Positions 62,674-64,000 of a stretch of 64,000 nucleotides of DNA are shown piece by piece (the first letter of the stretch is position 1; each line of letters opens with the position of its first letter). The stretch is from Desulfobacterium sp. (GTDB lineage Bacteria > Desulfobacterota > Desulfobacteria > Desulfobacterales > Desulfobacteraceae), in NCBI GenBank assembly GCA_030145245.1, contig JAQYWC010000024.1, forward strand, positions 1 to 64,000. Reading direction: 5' to 3'. Below the pieces are notes generated by a model. That model worked only from the letters and a program-made list of their open reading frames with translations. It was not told where the DNA came from and made no database searches. The position numbers and the translations under genes are program-made.

Positions 62674-62874
62674 ATGCATCCGTTTGTAATGGAAACAATG
62701 GTAAAAGGGCGCCTCAGGGATCTTGAAGCGGAAGTGATGAGGGGACACCGGGCACAGGTCAGCCAGCCCTCCCGGTCAACCCCGTTCCTCAGCAGGTTTT
62801 TCGATGGACTGTTCAGGCGGAGGAAGAGGAGCTGTCGGACGAACAGGGGGTATGCTCTGGATGTTCGCCCATGA
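62674..62874 (+). CDS. Small basic protein of unknown function
   Basis: A 66-residue frame with an excellent ribosome-binding site (GAGAAGGAGAAGG before the ATG). The sequence MHPFVMETMVKGRLRDLEAEV has a helical N-terminus, and the rest is Arg-rich with a SRFFDGLFRRRKR segment. No family is recognised. Its 3' end overlaps the convergent methyltransferase gene by 62 bp, so it is either a genuine overlapping small gene or the overlap reflects a recent change. Confidence 0.5.
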   Translation: MHPFVMETMVKGRLRDLEAEVMRGHRAQVSQPSRSTPFLSRFFDGLFRRRKRSCRTNRGYALDVRP

Positions 62875-63511
62875 GCAGCCGGTTCTTGGGTGTGATTTCG
62901 CAGGGGATCGTCTGGGTTACAATCTTGTATCCGTTTGCTTTAAGCCTAACCGCCCTTGCCGTATCAACGGCAAGGGTGCTTTCCATCCAGCCTTCAAGGC
63001 CGGCTGTTGATGATTTTTTCAGGTCATGGCAGCAGGGCAGTACAGCGATTTTTGCATGACTTTCAATGGCCTTGTCCATGACAAGATCGGTCAGCGGGCC
63101 GCAGGCATGGGCTGAGACCACCATATCATCCGGAAGGATGGTCAATTCCCGTATATCCATCTCCTTGTACCGGACCCTGTTTTTCAGCCTGGGCCAGGAT
63201 TCCACCAATGCACCGGACAATTTCTCTGCGCTCAACGGGATGTTTTTATCCACGGCAACGGCCATTGGTGAACTGTCATCGAGGATCAGCATGATGTGGG
63301 CCAGGAGACCATGGCCACAGGCAAGATCCATGACCCTGCCGCCCCGGTATCTTCTCCGCACCCGTTTTGCCATCTCCCACGCTTCATGGAGCTCTTTTCT
63401 CGGAAGGACCCCGGCCCGGCACACAGCCCGTGCAATTTTATCGAACAGGGTGCTGCCCGGGAAGAGGGACTGCTGCTGGGGGGTGAGTCTGTTTTTTGAT
63501 GATTTTTTCAT
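62813..63511 (-). CDS. SAM-dependent methyltransferase
   Basis: A 232-residue product from ATG 63511. It has the class I methyltransferase motif I as VMDLACGHGLLAH, motif II region AVAVDKNIPLS and a later AHACGPLTDLVMDKAIE segment resembling Methyltransf_32 proteins. The C-terminus ends in a Ser run. The start has no strong ribosome-binding site. Substrate unknown. Confidence 0.75.
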   Translation of the reverse strand: MKKSSKNRLTPQQQSLFPGSTLFDKIARAVCRAGVLPRKELHEAWEMAKRVRRRYRGGRVMDLACGHGLLAHIMLILDDSSPMAVAVDKNIPLSAEKLSGALVESWPRLKNRVRYKEMDIRELTILPDDMVVSAHACGPLTDLVMDKAIESHAKIAVLPCCHDLKKSSTAGLEGWMESTLAVDTARAVRLKANGYKIVTQTIPCEITPKNRLLMGEHPEHTPCSSDSSSSSA

Positions 63512-63615
63512 GGACCGTGAAATACACGATTCTGGGTCTTTTCGCAAGCAACTGGCGTTTTCAGTCCTGAAATATAATTTGAAAAAGAAACAAAAATCCC
63601 ATATGACATTCTGTT

Positions 63616-64000
63616 ATGATCGTATTGAACGCCATATTCCCCTTGTTTACCCTGCTTTTGCTTGGAAATCGTCTCAAGCATTTTAAGATCACCAATGATG
63701 ATTTTCTTAAAACCTCGGACAGGCTTGTCTATTATATCTTTTTCCCTGTCATGCTGTTCTGGAAGATTGGAAGCGCTGCCCCGGACCATGGGACCACTGT
63801 CAATTTATGCAGTGCTGCCATCCTCGCTGTTTCAATGGTTTTTCTGTTGAGCCTTGCAGCCATCCGGTTGTTCAGGATCTCAAGTTTCCAGGCAGGATCG
63901 TTTTCCCAGGCTTGCTTTCGGTTCAACAGCTATATCGGCATGGCAATCGTCATGACAAGCCTTGGTGAATCCGGGGTCAGGTACTTTGGGCTCCTGATCG
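63616..64000 (+). CDS. AEC-family (auxin efflux carrier-like) transporter, 3' partial
   Basis: The frame from ATG 63616 runs open to the window end: MIVLNAIFPLFTLLLLGNRL, then FKITNDDFLKTSDRLVYYIFFPVMLFWKIG, a helix of AAILAVSMVFLLSLAAI and FRFNSYIGMAIVMTSLGESG. This is the start of a malonate/AEC-type transporter of about 10 helices. The 5' end is short of a ribosome-binding site. The remaining part is beyond the window. Confidence 0.75.
   Translation, partial: MIVLNAIFPLFTLLLLGNRLKHFKITNDDFLKTSDRLVYYIFFPVMLFWKIGSAAPDHGTTVNLCSAAILAVSMVFLLSLAAIRLFRISSFQAGSFSQACFRFNSYIGMAIVMTSLGESGVRYFGLLI

Overview
The window looks like a piece of chromosome from an anaerobic, Gram-negative, probably sulfate-reducing member of the Desulfobacterota (Desulfobacteraceae-like). 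This is inferred from gene content: a class I hybrid-cluster protein, an integrase-like regulator with two Mop/TOBE domains that resembles the TunR family of sulfate reducers, many long sensor kinases, Tat-exported redox proteins and a split glycine-cleavage enzyme. No rRNA or tRNA gene was seen. Most of the window has moderate to high GC, except a clearly AT-rich island at about 33.4-37.3 kb.

Layout. 1-1.1 kb: 3' end of a repetitive protein that looks type I-secreted. 1.3-4.8 kb (minus): a secreted cohesin-domain protein followed by a large secreted VCBS/ASPIC protein with a C-terminal dockerin. 5.2-9.5 kb (plus): pentapeptide-repeat K+-channel fusion, HDOD protein, YaeQ, an exported protein, SlyX, YwbE and an isoprenylcysteine-methyltransferase-like membrane protein. 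9.9-12.4 kb: chemoreceptor and a periplasmic solute-binding protein. 12.7-19.7 kb (plus): a four-gene, apparently undescribed synthase-dependent polysaccharide system made of a GT2 synthase, a TackOD1 protein with a degenerate GGDEF, a lipoprotein combining propeller, TolC and TIM-barrel-like parts, and an HlyD-like adaptor. 19.7-23.2 kb (minus): solute-binding protein, GcvR-like double-ACT protein and three small or unknown proteins.

23.4-33.1 kb is a glycine catabolism and lipoylation block: lpd on the minus strand, diverging from a structured leader RNA, a Na+:alanine/glycine symporter, an Lrp-like regulator, gcvT-gcvH-gcvPA-gcvPB, lipB and lipA. The symporter brings in glycine or alanine, P/H/T/L cleave glycine, and LipB/LipA supply the lipoyl group for H. 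33.8-37.2 kb is an AT-rich anti-phage island with two reverse transcriptases of the DRT3 type and, just downstream, a candidate ncRNA closed by a 15-bp stem and carrying an ACACAC tract.

37.3-40.7 kb: two LysR genes apparently fused by a deletion, a GlxA-type AraC regulator and an isochorismatase-fold hydrolase. 40.7-49 kb: two paralogous periplasmic-sensor/PAS histidine kinases flanking a diguanylate cyclase and a Tat-exported hybrid-cluster protein with a perfect FNR/HcpR-type site. 49-55 kb: a DUF4037-DUF4125 protein, a DUF2975/XRE pair whose XRE is broken by a TAG codon, a Tat-exported aldo/keto-reductase-like protein, and a hipBA module with three operators spaced exactly 50 bp apart. 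55-64 kb: GNAT, SdiA-regulated-like protein, NapH-like ferredoxin, a two-component system, a TauE-like exporter divergent from the TunR-like regulator, another LysR, a small protein, a methyltransferase and the start of an AEC transporter.

Starts were moved from the longest frame where a ribosome-binding site or signal peptide favoured it. All family names are from reading sequence motifs, without database searches.
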